From the NCBI RefSeq assembly GCF_006439355.1, contig NZ_VFTG01000002.1:248001-312000 (forward strand): a stretch of 64,000 nt of DNA, written 5' to 3'. Position 1 is the stretch's first letter; each line of letters opens with the position of its first letter. The notes beneath the pieces were generated by a model that was given only the letters and a program-made list of their open reading frames with translations, was not told the DNA's origin and ran no database searches. This document shows positions 26,058 through 35,177 of the stretch, piece by piece. A program made the position numbers and the translations under genes. This DNA is from Mesorhizobium sp. B4-1-3 (GTDB taxonomy: Bacteria > Pseudomonadota > Alphaproteobacteria > Rhizobiales > Rhizobiaceae).

Positions 26058-28742
26058 ATGACCAAGTGGGTTTACACCTTCGGCGACGGCGCCGCCGAAG
26101 GCCGAGCCGGCGACCGTAACCTTCTCGGCGGCAAGGGTGCCAACCTGGCCGAGATGTGCAGCCTCGGGCTGCCGGTGCCGCCCGGTTTCACCATCACCAC
26201 CGAGGTCTGCAACGCCTATTACGCCAACGGCCGCACCTATCCCGAAGGGCTCGAGGCGGATGTCGTCGCCGCGCTCGACCATGTCAGCCGCATCACCGGC
26301 CGCCGCTTCGGCGATCCGTCGAAACTGCTTCTGGTCTCGGTGCGCTCCGGCGCCAGGGCCTCCATGCCCGGCATGATGGATACGGTGCTCAATCTCGGCC
26401 TCAACGACGAGACGGTCGAGGCTTTGGCCGCCGATTCCGGCGATGCGCGTTTTGCCTATGACAGCTACCGCCGCTTCATCCAGATGTATTCCGACGTCGT
26501 CATGGGCCTCGACCATGAAGTGTTCGAGGAAATCCTCGAGGACCAGAAGGCCAGCCTCGGCCACGAGCTCGACACCGAACTGACGGCCGCGGAATGGCAG
26601 GGCGTGATCTCGCTCTACAAGGCCAGGGTCGAGGAAGAGCTCGGCAAGCCGTTCCCGCAGGACCCGCACGAGCAGCTCTGGGGCGCGATCGGCGCCGTGT
26701 TCTCGAGCTGGATGAACAACCGCGCCATCACCTATCGGCGCCTGCACGACATCCCGGAAAGCTGGGGCACGGCGGTCAACGTCCAGGCTATGGTGTTCGG
26801 CAATATGGGCGACACCTCCGCCACCGGCGTTGCCTTCACCCGCAATCCCTCGACCGGCGAAAGGCAGCTCTACGGCGAGTTCCTGGTCAACGCCCAGGGC
26901 GAGGACGTGGTGGCCGGCATCCGCACGCCCCAGAACATCACCGAGGCGGCCCGCATCGCCGCCGGCTCCGACAAGCCGTCGCTCCAGAAGCTGATGCCGG
27001 ACGCCTTCCAGGCTTTCGTCGACATCTCCGACCGGCTGGAAAAGCACTACCGCGACATGCAGGACCTCGAATTCACCATCGAGCGCGGCAAATTGTGGAT
27101 GCTGCAGACCCGCTCCGGCAAGCGCACCGCGAAGGCCGCGCTGAAGATCGCCGTCGAGATGGCGAAGGACGGGCTGATCACCAAGGAGGAGGCGGTCGCC
27201 CGCATCGATCCGGCCTCCCTCGACCAACTGCTCCATCCGACCATCGACCCAAAGGCGGCGCGCGACGTTATCGGCGTGGGCCTGCCGGCCTCGCCGGGTG
27301 CGGCCACCGGCGAGATCGTCTTTTCGTCCGCCGATGCCGAAGATGCCAAGGCGCAAGGGCGCAAGGCGATCCTGGTGCGCATCGAGACCAGTCCGGAAGA
27401 CATCCACGGTATGCATGCCGCCGAAGGCATCCTCACCACGCGCGGCGGCATGACCAGCCATGCCGCGGTGGTGGCGCGCGGCATGGGCAAGCCCTGCGTA
27501 TCGGGCGCCGGTTCGCTGCGCGTCGACTACAAGGCCGGCACGCTCATCTCGATGGGCCAGACCTTCCGCAAGGGCGATATCATCACCATCGACGGCGGCA
27601 ACGGCCAGGTGCTCAAAGGGGCGGTAGCCATGCTGCAGCCGGAGCTCTCCGGCGATTTCGCCGCCATCATGGAATGGGCCGACGCCGCGCGCCGCATGAA
27701 GGTGCGCACCAACGCCGAAACGCCGCTCGATGCGCGCATGGCGCGCTCTTTCGGCGCCGAGGGCATCGGGCTTTGCCGCACCGAGCACATGTTCTTCGAC
27801 GGCGACCGCATCGTCGCCATGCGCGAGATGATCCTGGCGGACGCCGAGAAGGACCGGCGTGCGGCGCTGGACAAACTTTTGCCGATGCAGCGCTCGGATT
27901 TCCTCGAACTGTTCGAGATCATGGCCGGCCTGCCGGTGACGATCCGCCTGCTCGACCCGCCGCTGCACGAATTCCTGCCCAAGACCGAGGCCGAGCTCGC
28001 CGAGGTTGCTTCCGCCATGAACGTCTCGGCCGACAAGCTCCGGCAGCGCACGGAAGCGCTGCACGAATTCAATCCGATGCTTGGCCATCGGGGCTGCCGG
28101 CTCGCGGTCTCGTATCCGGAGATCGCGGAGATGCAGGCGCGCGCCATCTTCGAAGCGGCGGTCGAGGCCGGCCGCAAGGCCGGGGCGCTGGTGGTGCCGG
28201 AAATCATGGTGCCGCTGGTTGGCCTGGTGAAGGAGCTGGAATACGTCAAGGCGCGCATCGATGCAGTGGCGCAAAGCGTCATGCAGGAGACCGGCACCAA
28301 GATCGACTACCTGACCGGCACGATGATCGAGCTGCCGCGGGCGGCGATCCGCGCCCATGTCATTGCCGAAGCGGCCGAATTCTTTTCCTTCGGCACCAAC
28401 GATCTTACGCAGACGACTTTTGGTATCTCTCGCGATGATGCCGCGTCCTTCCTCGAAACCTACCGGCAGAAGGGCATCATCGAGCAGGATCCCTTCGTGT
28501 CGCTCGATGTCGACGGCGTCGGCGAACTGGTGCGGATCGCGGCCGAAAAAGGCAGGGCGACGCGGCCCGCCATCAAGCTCGGCATCTGCGGCGAGCATGG
28601 CGGCGATCCGGCCTCGATCCGTTTTTGCGAGAAGGTCGGCCTCGACTATGTGTCGTGCTCGCCCTACCGCGTGCCGATCGCCAGGCTTGCAGCCGCGCAA
28701 GCTGCCGTGGCCACGGCGAAGAGCGCGGCAAAACGCACCTGA
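26058..28742 (+). CDS. ppdK: Pyruvate, phosphate dikinase
   Basis: An 894-residue enzyme interconverting pyruvate + ATP + Pi and phosphoenolpyruvate + AMP + PPi. The N-terminal ATP-grasp domain begins KWVYTFGDGAAEGRAGDRNLLGGKGANLAEM. The central phosphohistidine domain carries the catalytic His in GGMTSHAAVVARGMGKPCVSG. The C-terminal PEP-binding barrel includes LGICGEHGGDPASIRFCEKVGLDYVS-type sequence with the active-site Cys. The length fits. A GGAGGGCAAGC ribosome site precedes ATG 26058. In rhizobia this enzyme works in gluconeogenesis from C4 acids alongside PckA. Confidence 0.97.
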   Translation: MTKWVYTFGDGAAEGRAGDRNLLGGKGANLAEMCSLGLPVPPGFTITTEVCNAYYANGRTYPEGLEADVVAALDHVSRITGRRFGDPSKLLLVSVRSGARASMPGMMDTVLNLGLNDETVEALAADSGDARFAYDSYRRFIQMYSDVVMGLDHEVFEEILEDQKASLGHELDTELTAAEWQGVISLYKARVEEELGKPFPQDPHEQLWGAIGAVFSSWMNNRAITYRRLHDIPESWGTAVNVQAMVFGNMGDTSATGVAFTRNPSTGERQLYGEFLVNAQGEDVVAGIRTPQNITEAARIAAGSDKPSLQKLMPDAFQAFVDISDRLEKHYRDMQDLEFTIERGKLWMLQTRSGKRTAKAALKIAVEMAKDGLITKEEAVARIDPASLDQLLHPTIDPKAARDVIGVGLPASPGAATGEIVFSSADAEDAKAQGRKAILVRIETSPEDIHGMHAAEGILTTRGGMTSHAAVVARGMGKPCVSGAGSLRVDYKAGTLISMGQTFRKGDIITIDGGNGQVLKGAVAMLQPELSGDFAAIMEWADAARRMKVRTNAETPLDARMARSFGAEGIGLCRTEHMFFDGDRIVAMREMILADAEKDRRAALDKLLPMQRSDFLELFEIMAGLPVTIRLLDPPLHEFLPKTEAELAEVASAMNVSADKLRQRTEALHEFNPMLGHRGCRLAVSYPEIAEMQARAIFEAAVEAGRKAGALVVPEIMVPLVGLVKELEYVKARIDAVAQSVMQETGTKIDYLTGTMIELPRAAIRAHVIAEAAEFFSFGTNDLTQTTFGISRDDAASFLETYRQKGIIEQDPFVSLDVDGVGELVRIAAEKGRATRPAIKLGICGEHGGDPASIRFCEKVGLDYVSCSPYRVPIARLAAAQAAVATAKSAAKRT

Positions 28743-28749
28743 CGGGCTT

Positions 28750-28841
28750 GGAGCAATTCCAAGAAAAGTGTGAGCGATTTTCCGTCCGGAATTGCGTAAA
28801 AACAATAAGATAGGGCTTTTCACCGTTTCCGTGAAAGCCCT
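28750..28841. repeat. Mosaic repeat family A, copy 2 (with terminator-like stem)
   Basis: GGAGCAATTCC, then TTCCGTCCGGAATTGC and a final stem AGGGCTTTTCAC / GTGAAAGCCCT (28812-28841). It begins eight bases after the ppdK stop and may serve as its 3' end. Confidence 0.8.
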
Positions 28842-28877
28842 GGGCGTTCCGATGCCTTACGGTTTTGTATGCAATGT

Positions 28878-28895
28878 CACGCGAACGTGCGCGTG
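28878..28895 (+). promoter_or_regulatory. Leader hairpin before the first GT9 gene
   Basis: CACGCG and CGCGTG form a six-pair stem around AACGTG, about 68 bases before the first GT9 start. A similar hairpin precedes the second GT9 gene (30212-30230), within a duplicated leader. Whether it is regulatory is unknown. Confidence 0.35.
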
Positions 28896-28962
28896 ACGAC
28901 CCTGAATCTCGACACCGTTCCAAGGGAGTTTCCGACACCGGATTTATTGGTGCCAGAAACCC

Positions 28963-30066
28963 ATGCTGCAGATTTCCCCCACCGCTTTCCGATCGATTCT
29001 GATCGTGCAGACCAAGTTCATCGGCGACATCGTCCTTGCCTCGGCGCTGGCGAAGAACCTGCAGCTTCAATATCCGGGCGTCAGAATCGTGTTTCTCTGC
29101 GAGGCGCATTTCGCCGGCTTCCTGACGGGGCACGGCATTGCCACCGAGGTCGTCCCCTTCAGCCGTGCCAAGATGCGGGGTTCGCCGCTCGAGCGAGGGC
29201 TCGAGCTCTTCCGCATGGTGCGGACATTGCGGCAACACAGCTTCGACATGACGATCGATATCACCGACTCCAAGACCTCGCGGATCATTTCCGAACTGGT
29301 CAACGCTCCGGTCAGGGTCGGCTATTTTCCGACGGAGCGGCCTTTGCGCTGGCATGAGCGCCAACCCGCCAACGTCCGGATGAAACCCTACGGATTCGGC
29401 AAAAAGCATTATCTCTATCGCTATTTGTCTCCGCTGGAGGCGCTTGGTATCGCCCTGCGCGTCAGGGCTCCGGCCATTCGACCGTTGCCCTTCGAGACGA
29501 CGCGCGCGCTGGCGCTGCTCGCCAGGCATAAAATTCAGCCAAACGCCTTTATTGCCGTTCATGCCGGCGCAAGCTTCGTGGGCCGGCGCTGGCAGCCGGA
29601 GCGCTTCGCCGAAGCAATCGACAGGATCGCACGGGAAACCGCCCTGCGGGTGGTTCTGGTCGGCGGCCCGGACGAGAGCGAAGCGACCGACAGGATCATC
29701 GCGGCGGCAAAGACGTCTGTCATCAACCTTGCTGGCATGCTGCGGCTGGAAACCTTGCTGGCGCTGCTCAAGGAAGCGCGGTTGTTTCTCGGTAATGAAA
29801 GCGGGCCCATGCATATAGCGGCCGCGACAGGCACGCCGGTGGTGGGCCTGTTCGGCCTGACCAACCCGGTCCGTTGGGCTCCGCTCGGCGTGCCGAGTAT
29901 CTCGCTCAGGCCATCCATGCCTTGCGACTGCGTCGGCGGCGACCTGTGCCGCCGGACCGATCCGAGCAAGGCATGCTGTGTCTGGCGCCTGGATGTCGAT
30001 CCGGTCGTCGAGGCTGCGCTGGAGCTCCTGGCACGGACGGAAATGCCATTGGAGACCGCTGTCTGA
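28963..30066 (+). CDS. Glycosyltransferase family 9 (heptosyltransferase-like), first of a tandem pair
   Basis: A 367-residue GT9 protein. The N-terminus has RSILIVQTKFIGDIVLASALAKNL (acceptor-side GDxxL-type motif), and the donor-binding C-terminal half has VHAGAS, LVGGPDE, and FLGNESGPMHIAAATGTPVVG. Near the C-terminus is a Cys-rich segment CDCVGGDLC ... KACCVW, shared with the next gene. GT9 enzymes add heptose or related sugars to the LPS core or lipid-linked glycans on the cytoplasmic side; the donor cannot be named here. ATG 28963 is used; the homologous leader upstream is out of frame. Confidence 0.92.
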   Translation: MLQISPTAFRSILIVQTKFIGDIVLASALAKNLQLQYPGVRIVFLCEAHFAGFLTGHGIATEVVPFSRAKMRGSPLERGLELFRMVRTLRQHSFDMTIDITDSKTSRIISELVNAPVRVGYFPTERPLRWHERQPANVRMKPYGFGKKHYLYRYLSPLEALGIALRVRAPAIRPLPFETTRALALLARHKIQPNAFIAVHAGASFVGRRWQPERFAEAIDRIARETALRVVLVGGPDESEATDRIIAAAKTSVINLAGMLRLETLLALLKEARLFLGNESGPMHIAAATGTPVVGLFGLTNPVRWAPLGVPSISLRPSMPCDCVGGDLCRRTDPSKACCVWRLDVDPVVEAALELLARTEMPLETAV

Positions 30067-30211
30067 CACAGGCGGAGATTTGGTGCCGTCCATTCGCCGC
30101 ATTGCAAAATAACAAAATATAGAATTTCGCAATTGCATGAAATAGCGAAGCGCTCTGCCGGGACGTGCGAGTCACTCTGGTCCAAGGCCTTGCCGTCTTG
30201 TATATGAGAGC

Positions 30212-30230
30212 CACGTGAAACATGCGCGTG
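30212..30230 (+). promoter_or_regulatory. Leader hairpin before the second GT9 gene
   Basis: CACGTG and CGCGTG pair (one G-U) around a seven-base loop, ending 10 bases before the start of the second GT9 gene. It corresponds in position and flanking sequence to the hairpin at 28878. Confidence 0.35.
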
Positions 30231-30240
30231 GCGGCCCCGG

Positions 30241-31383
30241 ATGTCGACGTCTCAATTCAGTTCGGGTGCCCCGACACGGATATTGCAAGGCCCCTTCGAA
30301 GACGTCCGCTCGATCCTGATCCTGCAAACGAAATATATCGGCGACCTGGTTCTTGCCTCGGCGCTGGCGAAAAATCTGCAGATCGCCTATCCGAACGCCA
30401 GGATTGTCTTCCTTTGCGAGGCTCGCTGCGCAAACTTCCTGACTGCCCACGGTATCGCGGCTGAGACGGTGGTTTTCAAGCGGTCGAGCGCGCGCGGCAC
30501 GATTTTGCAACGCGGCGTGGAACTCTACCAGGTGTTGCGAAAGCTGCGTCGCTTGGCTTTCGATATGACCATCGACTTGACCGATTCAAGAACGACGCAT
30601 TTCGTCGCCATGGTCGTCAACGCCAGGATCCGGGTCGGCTATTTCCCGACTGAGAGGCCCTTGCGCCGGTTGGAGCGCCAATCCGCCAATGTTCGGGCCA
30701 AGCCGTTCGGCTACGGCGAGAGGCACTTTCTCTATCGGAATCTTTCGCCGCTGGAGGCGCTTGGCGTGGACCTGCGGGTGAGATTTCCCTCAATCCAGCC
30801 GCTGCCGCAGGAAACCGCGCGCGTCCAGGCCTTGCTGGACAAGTTCAGACTCCGGCGCAATGCCTTCCTGGTGGTACATGCCGGCGCAAGCTTCCCGGGG
30901 CGCCGCTGGCTGCCCGAGCGCTTTGCCGCGGTCATCGACACGATATCGACCGAAACCGGTCTCCCCGTCGTTCTGGTCGGCGGTCCCGATGAGGCCGAAG
31001 CGAACGAGAAAATCATGACCCTGGTAAGAACGCCGGTGGTCAACCTGGTAGGGGCGCTATCGCTTGAAACGCTGCTGGCCCTGCTCAAAGAGGCGCGGCT
31101 GTTTCTCGGCAACGAAAGCGGCCCGATGCATATGGCAGCGGCCGCCGGCACCCCGGTGGTTGGCCTGTTTGGGCTGACCAACCCGATCGTGTGGGGGCCT
31201 GTCGGGGTGCCCAGCATCTCGCTGCGACCCTCCATGCCTTGCGAGTGTGTGGGCGGCGACCTGTGTCACCGGACCAATCCGAGCAAGGCATGTTGCGTCT
31301 GGCGCCTCGATGTCGACACGGTCGCCGATGCCGTGCTCCAACTGCTGGCGCGGACGGAAGGGGACCCGGACACTGCGGTGTAG
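30241..31383 (+). CDS. Glycosyltransferase family 9 (heptosyltransferase-like), second of a tandem pair
   Basis: A 380-residue paralogue of the preceding gene, clearly similar along its whole length: SILILQTKYIGDLVLASALAKNL, VGYFPTERPLRRLERQ, LVGGPDEAEA, FLGNESGPMHMAAAAGTPVVG and the CECVGGDLC ... KACCVW segment. Its N-terminus is about 13 residues longer, made from the leader that is non-coding in copy 1. The 174-base gap between the two carries the duplicated leader. The pair likely adds two successive heptose-like residues, or acts on different acceptors. Confidence 0.92.
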   Translation: MSTSQFSSGAPTRILQGPFEDVRSILILQTKYIGDLVLASALAKNLQIAYPNARIVFLCEARCANFLTAHGIAAETVVFKRSSARGTILQRGVELYQVLRKLRRLAFDMTIDLTDSRTTHFVAMVVNARIRVGYFPTERPLRRLERQSANVRAKPFGYGERHFLYRNLSPLEALGVDLRVRFPSIQPLPQETARVQALLDKFRLRRNAFLVVHAGASFPGRRWLPERFAAVIDTISTETGLPVVLVGGPDEAEANEKIMTLVRTPVVNLVGALSLETLLALLKEARLFLGNESGPMHMAAAAGTPVVGLFGLTNPIVWGPVGVPSISLRPSMPCECVGGDLCHRTNPSKACCVWRLDVDTVADAVLQLLARTEGDPDTAV

Positions 31384-31516
31384 GGCGAAAGCAAATTTTC
31401 GCGACTGTCGCTTCTTGTGCTGTTTGCCGTCCCGATTTTCGCCTAGATGCCGGTCTTGTAGAGGCAAAGTTTGTTGGCGCGGCGCGACTATGGCCGTGCG
31501 CGCCGGGTTGGAATGG

Positions 31517-32263
31517 ATGATGGGTTTTCGAAATTTCCTTTGCGCGATGGCGCTGTCGCCGCTCGCGGCGTCGGCGGGCAATGCTGCGACACTGCTCGAG
31601 CCGACGCTGCATCTGAAGCCGCAGGGCGTTGAAGGCGGCGGCGGTCGCGTCGCCCTGACGCTCGATGCTTGCGGCGGCAAGACCGACACAAGAATCCTTT
31701 CGGCGCTTGTCGACAACAAGATACCGGCGACGATATTCGTGACCGGCATCTGGCTGAAGCGCAATGCCGAAGCCCTCGAGATCATGCGGGCGCATCCCGA
31801 CCTGTTCGAGCTGGAAAACCATGGCGGCCGCCACATTCCGGCGGTCGATGCGCCGCGCAAGATCTATGGCATCCGCAGCGCCGGCAGTCCGGATGCCGTC
31901 CAGGCCGAGGTTCAATCCGGCGCCGCCGCCCTTGCCAGGGCAGGAGGGCCGGCGCCCAAATGGTTCCGCGGCGCCACCGCCGAATACAGCCCTTCGGCGA
32001 TCGCCATGATCCGCAGGCTGGGCTTCAAGATCGCCGGCTTCTCGATCAATGGCGATGGCGGCTCGTTGCTCGGCGCCAAAGAAACGGCGCGCCGCATAGG
32101 CGCCGCCAAGGACGGCGACGTCATCATCGCCCACATCAATCAGCCGACCCATGCGGCCGGCGAGGGCGTGGTTCAGGGCCTGCTCGCCTTGAAACAGAAG
32201 GGCATGACCTTCGTGCGCCTCGACGACGCCGAAGGCATTGGGAACGACGGCACGACGGACTGA
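31517..32263 (+). CDS. Exported polysaccharide deacetylase-like protein
   Basis: A 248-residue protein with a signal peptide (FRNFLCAMALSPLAASAGNA). The NodB-type core begins RVALTLDACGGKTDTRIL, where the catalytic DD of classical members is DAC. The second motif is LENHGGRHIP, with His residues that could bind zinc, and GATAEYSP and DGDVIIAHINQP follow. It resembles peptidoglycan/polysaccharide deacetylases of a less studied subgroup. Start: two adjacent ATGs (31517, 31520) follow a weak ribosome site; an ATG at 31490 adds nine residues. Periplasmic, and plausibly linked to the neighbouring surface glycan genes. Confidence 0.82.
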   Translation: MMGFRNFLCAMALSPLAASAGNAATLLEPTLHLKPQGVEGGGGRVALTLDACGGKTDTRILSALVDNKIPATIFVTGIWLKRNAEALEIMRAHPDLFELENHGGRHIPAVDAPRKIYGIRSAGSPDAVQAEVQSGAAALARAGGPAPKWFRGATAEYSPSAIAMIRRLGFKIAGFSINGDGGSLLGAKETARRIGAAKDGDVIIAHINQPTHAAGEGVVQGLLALKQKGMTFVRLDDAEGIGNDGTTD

Positions 32264-32340
32264 AGTGCCACGATATCCAGGTGAGGCCGCCCGCGAACAG
32301 CGAGTTTCCTGCGCTTCCGGTCTTGGCCAGCCGATAAGGC

Positions 32341-32729
32341 TCAGCCCGGTTCTGCTTCGACCGTCACCTTGTTCGTGTAGAACGCGCCGTGATTGCGGAT
32401 CTCGGTCATTTCGTCGAACGGTTGTTCGTAAGCCCACATCGCGTCATGCCGGCTTCGCCGGCCGGCTGGACGCTCCAGTAGCTGGCATCGCCCTTGTAGG
32501 GGCAATGCGTGGAATGCTCAGTGGCGGCGAGCTTGCTGAAGTCGATGTCGTCGAAGGAGATGTAGAAGGCGGCTGGGTAGGGCGGCTCCGACAGCACCTT
32601 GGCCCGGGCCGAGCGGGCGATGACGGTGTCGCCGGCGCGCACGGTGACGTTGCCCCGATACAGTTCGACGGTGATCACCTTGTCGGGATTGCGCTGGAAG
32701 CCGGGGGCGGGGTTGGCGGGCTTGTCCAT
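32341..32729 (-). pseudogene. DUF427 family protein, frameshifted
   Basis: The frame from ATG 32729 matches DUF427: MDKPANPAPGFQRNPD, ELYRGNVTVRAGDTVIARS, YISFDDIDFSKL and CPYKGDASYWSV, up to GEAG. It then runs off-family and stops at 32406. Adding one C in the coding strand near 32446-32450 (GGCATG to GGCCATG) restores the usual ending HDAMWAYEQPFDEMTEIRNH and a TGA at 32341. Thus a single-base deletion in a CC run has broken the gene, or the assembly is wrong there. The intact protein would have 129 residues. Function of the family is unknown. Confidence 0.8.
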
Positions 32730-32741
32730 AAGTGGTCTCCT

Positions 32742-32840
32742 GGAGCAATTCCAGGGAAAGTGGGAAGCGTTTTCCGTCCGGAATTGCATCGAAACGAAGT
32801 GGAAGCGTTCATCGTTTCGGTAAAACGATGACATGTTCTC
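32742..32840. repeat. Mosaic repeat family A, copy 3
   Basis: GGAGCAATTCCAGG, TTCCGTCCGGAATTGC, then a hairpin CATCGTTT / AAAACGATG (32810-32830). It lies 12 bases upstream of the DUF427 start, so it occupies that gene's promoter region. Confidence 0.8.
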
Positions 32841-32933
32841 GGGGAAGATTTACATGTGTCGGCCAAGCGCATCGCGCAAGCGCGGATCCCGCCGTACGTC
32901 ATCACCATTCATTGAACGTCTGTTTTCCGGCGG

Positions 32934-33290
32934 TCAGGCGGCCGTCTTGAAGGCGTCCATGAGGCCGGCATAGGCAGCGGCAATACCCGCGACGGGATTG
33001 GTGCTGCGCGCCGCGGTCTCGACCTTCAGCGCACCGCCGCTGGTCGGCAGCGTGAGGAGCAGGAATTGCCGGTTGCCGGCGTCGCCGATGCAGGCGGCGG
33101 CGACATGTTCGCCCTCGGCGCCGTTTTCAACGCGCATTTTGAACAGCAGCGTTCCGCCGACGGCCTCAAGCGCGCCGCCGACAACTTCGGCAAATTCATC
33201 TTCGGAAACGGTTTTGACGTCCGGCGTCAGGTCGTCCAGACTTTCGGCAAGCGTGCTTTCGAGGGCTTTTTCGTCGAGCTGCGCGTCCAT
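32934..33290 (-). CDS. Hypothetical protein (118 residues)
   Basis: A small acidic protein starting MDAQLDEKALESTLAESLDD. The middle alternates strands (GGTLLFKMRVENG, RQFLLLTLPTSGGALKVET) and the end is Ala-rich and helical. No family is recognised and no signal peptide or membrane segment is seen. The start is well supported: GGAGAG lies seven bases before ATG 33290, while the frame extends upstream without similarity. It is divergent from the acyl-CoA ligase gene. Confidence 0.75.
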   Translation of the reverse strand: MDAQLDEKALESTLAESLDDLTPDVKTVSEDEFAEVVGGALEAVGGTLLFKMRVENGAEGEHVAAACIGDAGNRQFLLLTLPTSGGALKVETAARSTNPVAGIAAAYAGLMDAFKTAA

Positions 33291-33479
33291 GCGAATCTCT
33301 CCATTCGCCAATCTCACCCAGCCCGTTAATGAAGCTTAACGGCGACGATGGCCGGATTATGGCGGTTTTGCCGGTTCTTCGATTCGTCCACGTCCTTCGA
33401 CTTATGACGGCTGGACAAACCGACCGTTCATTCCACAATGCGTGAAAAGATGACGCGAATGCGCAAAGGGGAGGAATTG

Positions 33480-35108
33480 ATGCTCGGATTGATGCAGGAA
33501 TGGCCGCTGCTTTGCCATAAGCTGCTCGACCATGCCGAACGCCAGCACGGCAGCCGGGAAATCGTGTCACGTTCGATCGAAGGTCCGATCGTACGCACCA
33601 CCTTTGCCGAAATCCATCGCCGGGCGCTCAAGGTTGCGCAGCGGCTGGAGCGTGACGGCTTCGTACTCGGCGATCGCATCGCGACCCTCGCCTGGAACAC
33701 GGCCCGCCATATCGAAGCCTGGTACGGCATCATGGGCATCGGCGCGATCTATCACACGCTCAATCCGAGGCTTTTTCCCGAGCAGATCGCCTGGATCATG
33801 AACAATGCCGAGGACAAGGCGATCTTCGTCGACCTGACCTTTGTGCCGCTCCTGGAAAAGATCGCCGGCGCGGTACGATCGCTGCGGCGGGTGATCGTGC
33901 TGACCGACCGGGCGCATATGCCCCAGACGTCGCTGGCGAACGCCGTCGCTTACGAGGAATGGCTGGCAGAGGCCGACGGCGCCTTCGCCTGGAAGACCTT
34001 CGACGAGAACACCGCCGCCGGCATGTGCTACACCTCCGGAACGACGGGCGACCCGAAGGGGGTTCTCTACAGCCATCGTTCCAACGTCCTTCACGCCATG
34101 ATGGCGGCGATGCCCGACGCCATGGGCCTGTCGACGCGCGATGTCGCCCTGCCGGTCGTGCCGATGTTTCACGCCAACGCTTGGGGGCTCGGCCAGAGCG
34201 GGCCGATGATCGGCGCCAAGCTGGTGATGCCGGGTTGCAAGATGGACGGCGCCTCGATCTATGAGTTGCTCGATACCGAAAAGGTGACGTTCAGCGCCGC
34301 CGTGCCGACCGTCTGGATGATGCTGCTGCAATATCTGGAAGAAACCGGCAAGAAGCTGCCATATCTGAAGAAGGTCGTGATCGGCGGGGCGTCCTGTCCA
34401 CGCGCCATCACGGCCAAGTTCCAGGACAACTACGACGTGCAGGTGGTGCATGCCTGGGGCATGACCGAGATGTCGCCCCTGGGCACGCTCTGCACCTTGA
34501 AGCCGCAATATGAGACGCTGACCGGCGAGGCGCGGCTCGATATCCAGGCCAAACAGGGTTTTTCGCCCTTCGGCGTCGAGATGAAGGTGACCGACGACGA
34601 CAACAACGCGTTGCCCTGGGACGGCAAGACCTTCGGGCATCTCAAGGTGCGCGGTCCCGCAGTGGCGCGCGCTTATTATGGCGGCGCCGGGGCCGAGCAG
34701 TTCGATGCCGATGGCTGGTTCGACACCGGCGACGTCGCCCACATCGACGCCAGTGGCTACATGCAGATCACCGATCGCGCCAAGGACGTCATCAAATCCG
34801 GCGGCGAGTGGATATCGACCATCGATCTTGAGAATCTCGCGGTCGGCCATCCGGACGTGGCGGAAGCGGCGGCCATCGGCATCCCGCATTCGAAATGGGG
34901 CGAGCGGCCGTTGCTCGTCGTGGTGAGCAAGCCCGGCAGGGAGCCGAGCAAGGACGACATCCTCACCTTCATGAGCGGCAAGGTGGCGAAGTGGTGGATG
35001 CCCGACGACGTCGCCTTCGTCGGCGAAATTCCGCACACCGCCACCGGCAAGATCCAGAAGACCAGTTTGCGCGCCCGGTTCAAGGACTACCGCCTACCGA
35101 CGGATTGA
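33480..35108 (+). CDS. Fatty-acid--CoA ligase (AMP-binding, AlkK/FadD-like)
   Basis: A 542-residue acyl-adenylate synthetase that activates a carboxylic acid with ATP and CoA. The P-loop is [14 protein letters not shown], the linker motif is [12 protein letters not shown], and the adenylation/thioester core is [14 protein letters not shown] with the C-terminal catalytic Lys in TATGKIQK. The overall sequence is of the medium/long-chain AlkK type. The chosen ATG (33480) follows a strong GGGGAGG; a TTG/ATG start up to 14 codons earlier is possible. A likely cytoplasmic or membrane-associated enzyme of fatty acid use. Confidence 0.93.
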   Translation: MLGLMQEWPLLCHKLLDHAERQHGSREIVSRSIEGPIVRTTFAEIHRRALKVAQRLERDGFVLGDRIATLAWNTARHIEAWYGIMGIGAIYHTLNPRLFPEQIAWIMNNAEDKAIFVDLTFVPLLEKIAGAVRSLRRVIVLTDRAHMPQTSLANAVAYEEWLAEADGAFAWKTFDENTAAGMCYTSGTTGDPKGVLYSHRSNVLHAMMAAMPDAMGLSTRDVALPVVPMFHANAWGLGQSGPMIGAKLVMPGCKMDGASIYELLDTEKVTFSAAVPTVWMMLLQYLEETGKKLPYLKKVVIGGASCPRAITAKFQDNYDVQVVHAWGMTEMSPLGTLCTLKPQYETLTGEARLDIQAKQGFSPFGVEMKVTDDDNNALPWDGKTFGHLKVRGPAVARAYYGGAGAEQFDADGWFDTGDVAHIDASGYMQITDRAKDVIKSGGEWISTIDLENLAVGHPDVAEAAAIGIPHSKWGERPLLVVVSKPGREPSKDDILTFMSGKVAKWWMPDDVAFVGEIPHTATGKIQKTSLRARFKDYRLPTD

Positions 35109-35177
35109 CGAAAAATGTTCGATCTTCGGCTTCAAGCCCGCGCCAAAAACCTCTAAGTCTCGGTTCGGACTGGGGTA

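Noticed and set aside
26031..28823. A 930-codon open frame on the minus strand, opposite ppdK
   Set aside because: Antisense shadow rich in His, Asp and Arg; it runs through repeat A copy 2 and lacks any family motif.
28869..29357. A 162-codon plus-strand frame across the first GT9 leader
   Set aside because: It is out of frame with the GT9 gene, which has clear motifs; the leader is non-coding in copy 1.
33326..33339. TTAA-N6-TTAA, similar to a CtrA box
   Set aside because: The spacing is six rather than the seven bases of the known motif, and the nearby genes are not expected cell-cycle targets.
33567..35036. A 489-codon minus-strand frame opposite the acyl-CoA ligase
   Set aside because: Shadow of high-GC codons; the plus strand has a full AMP-binding enzyme.
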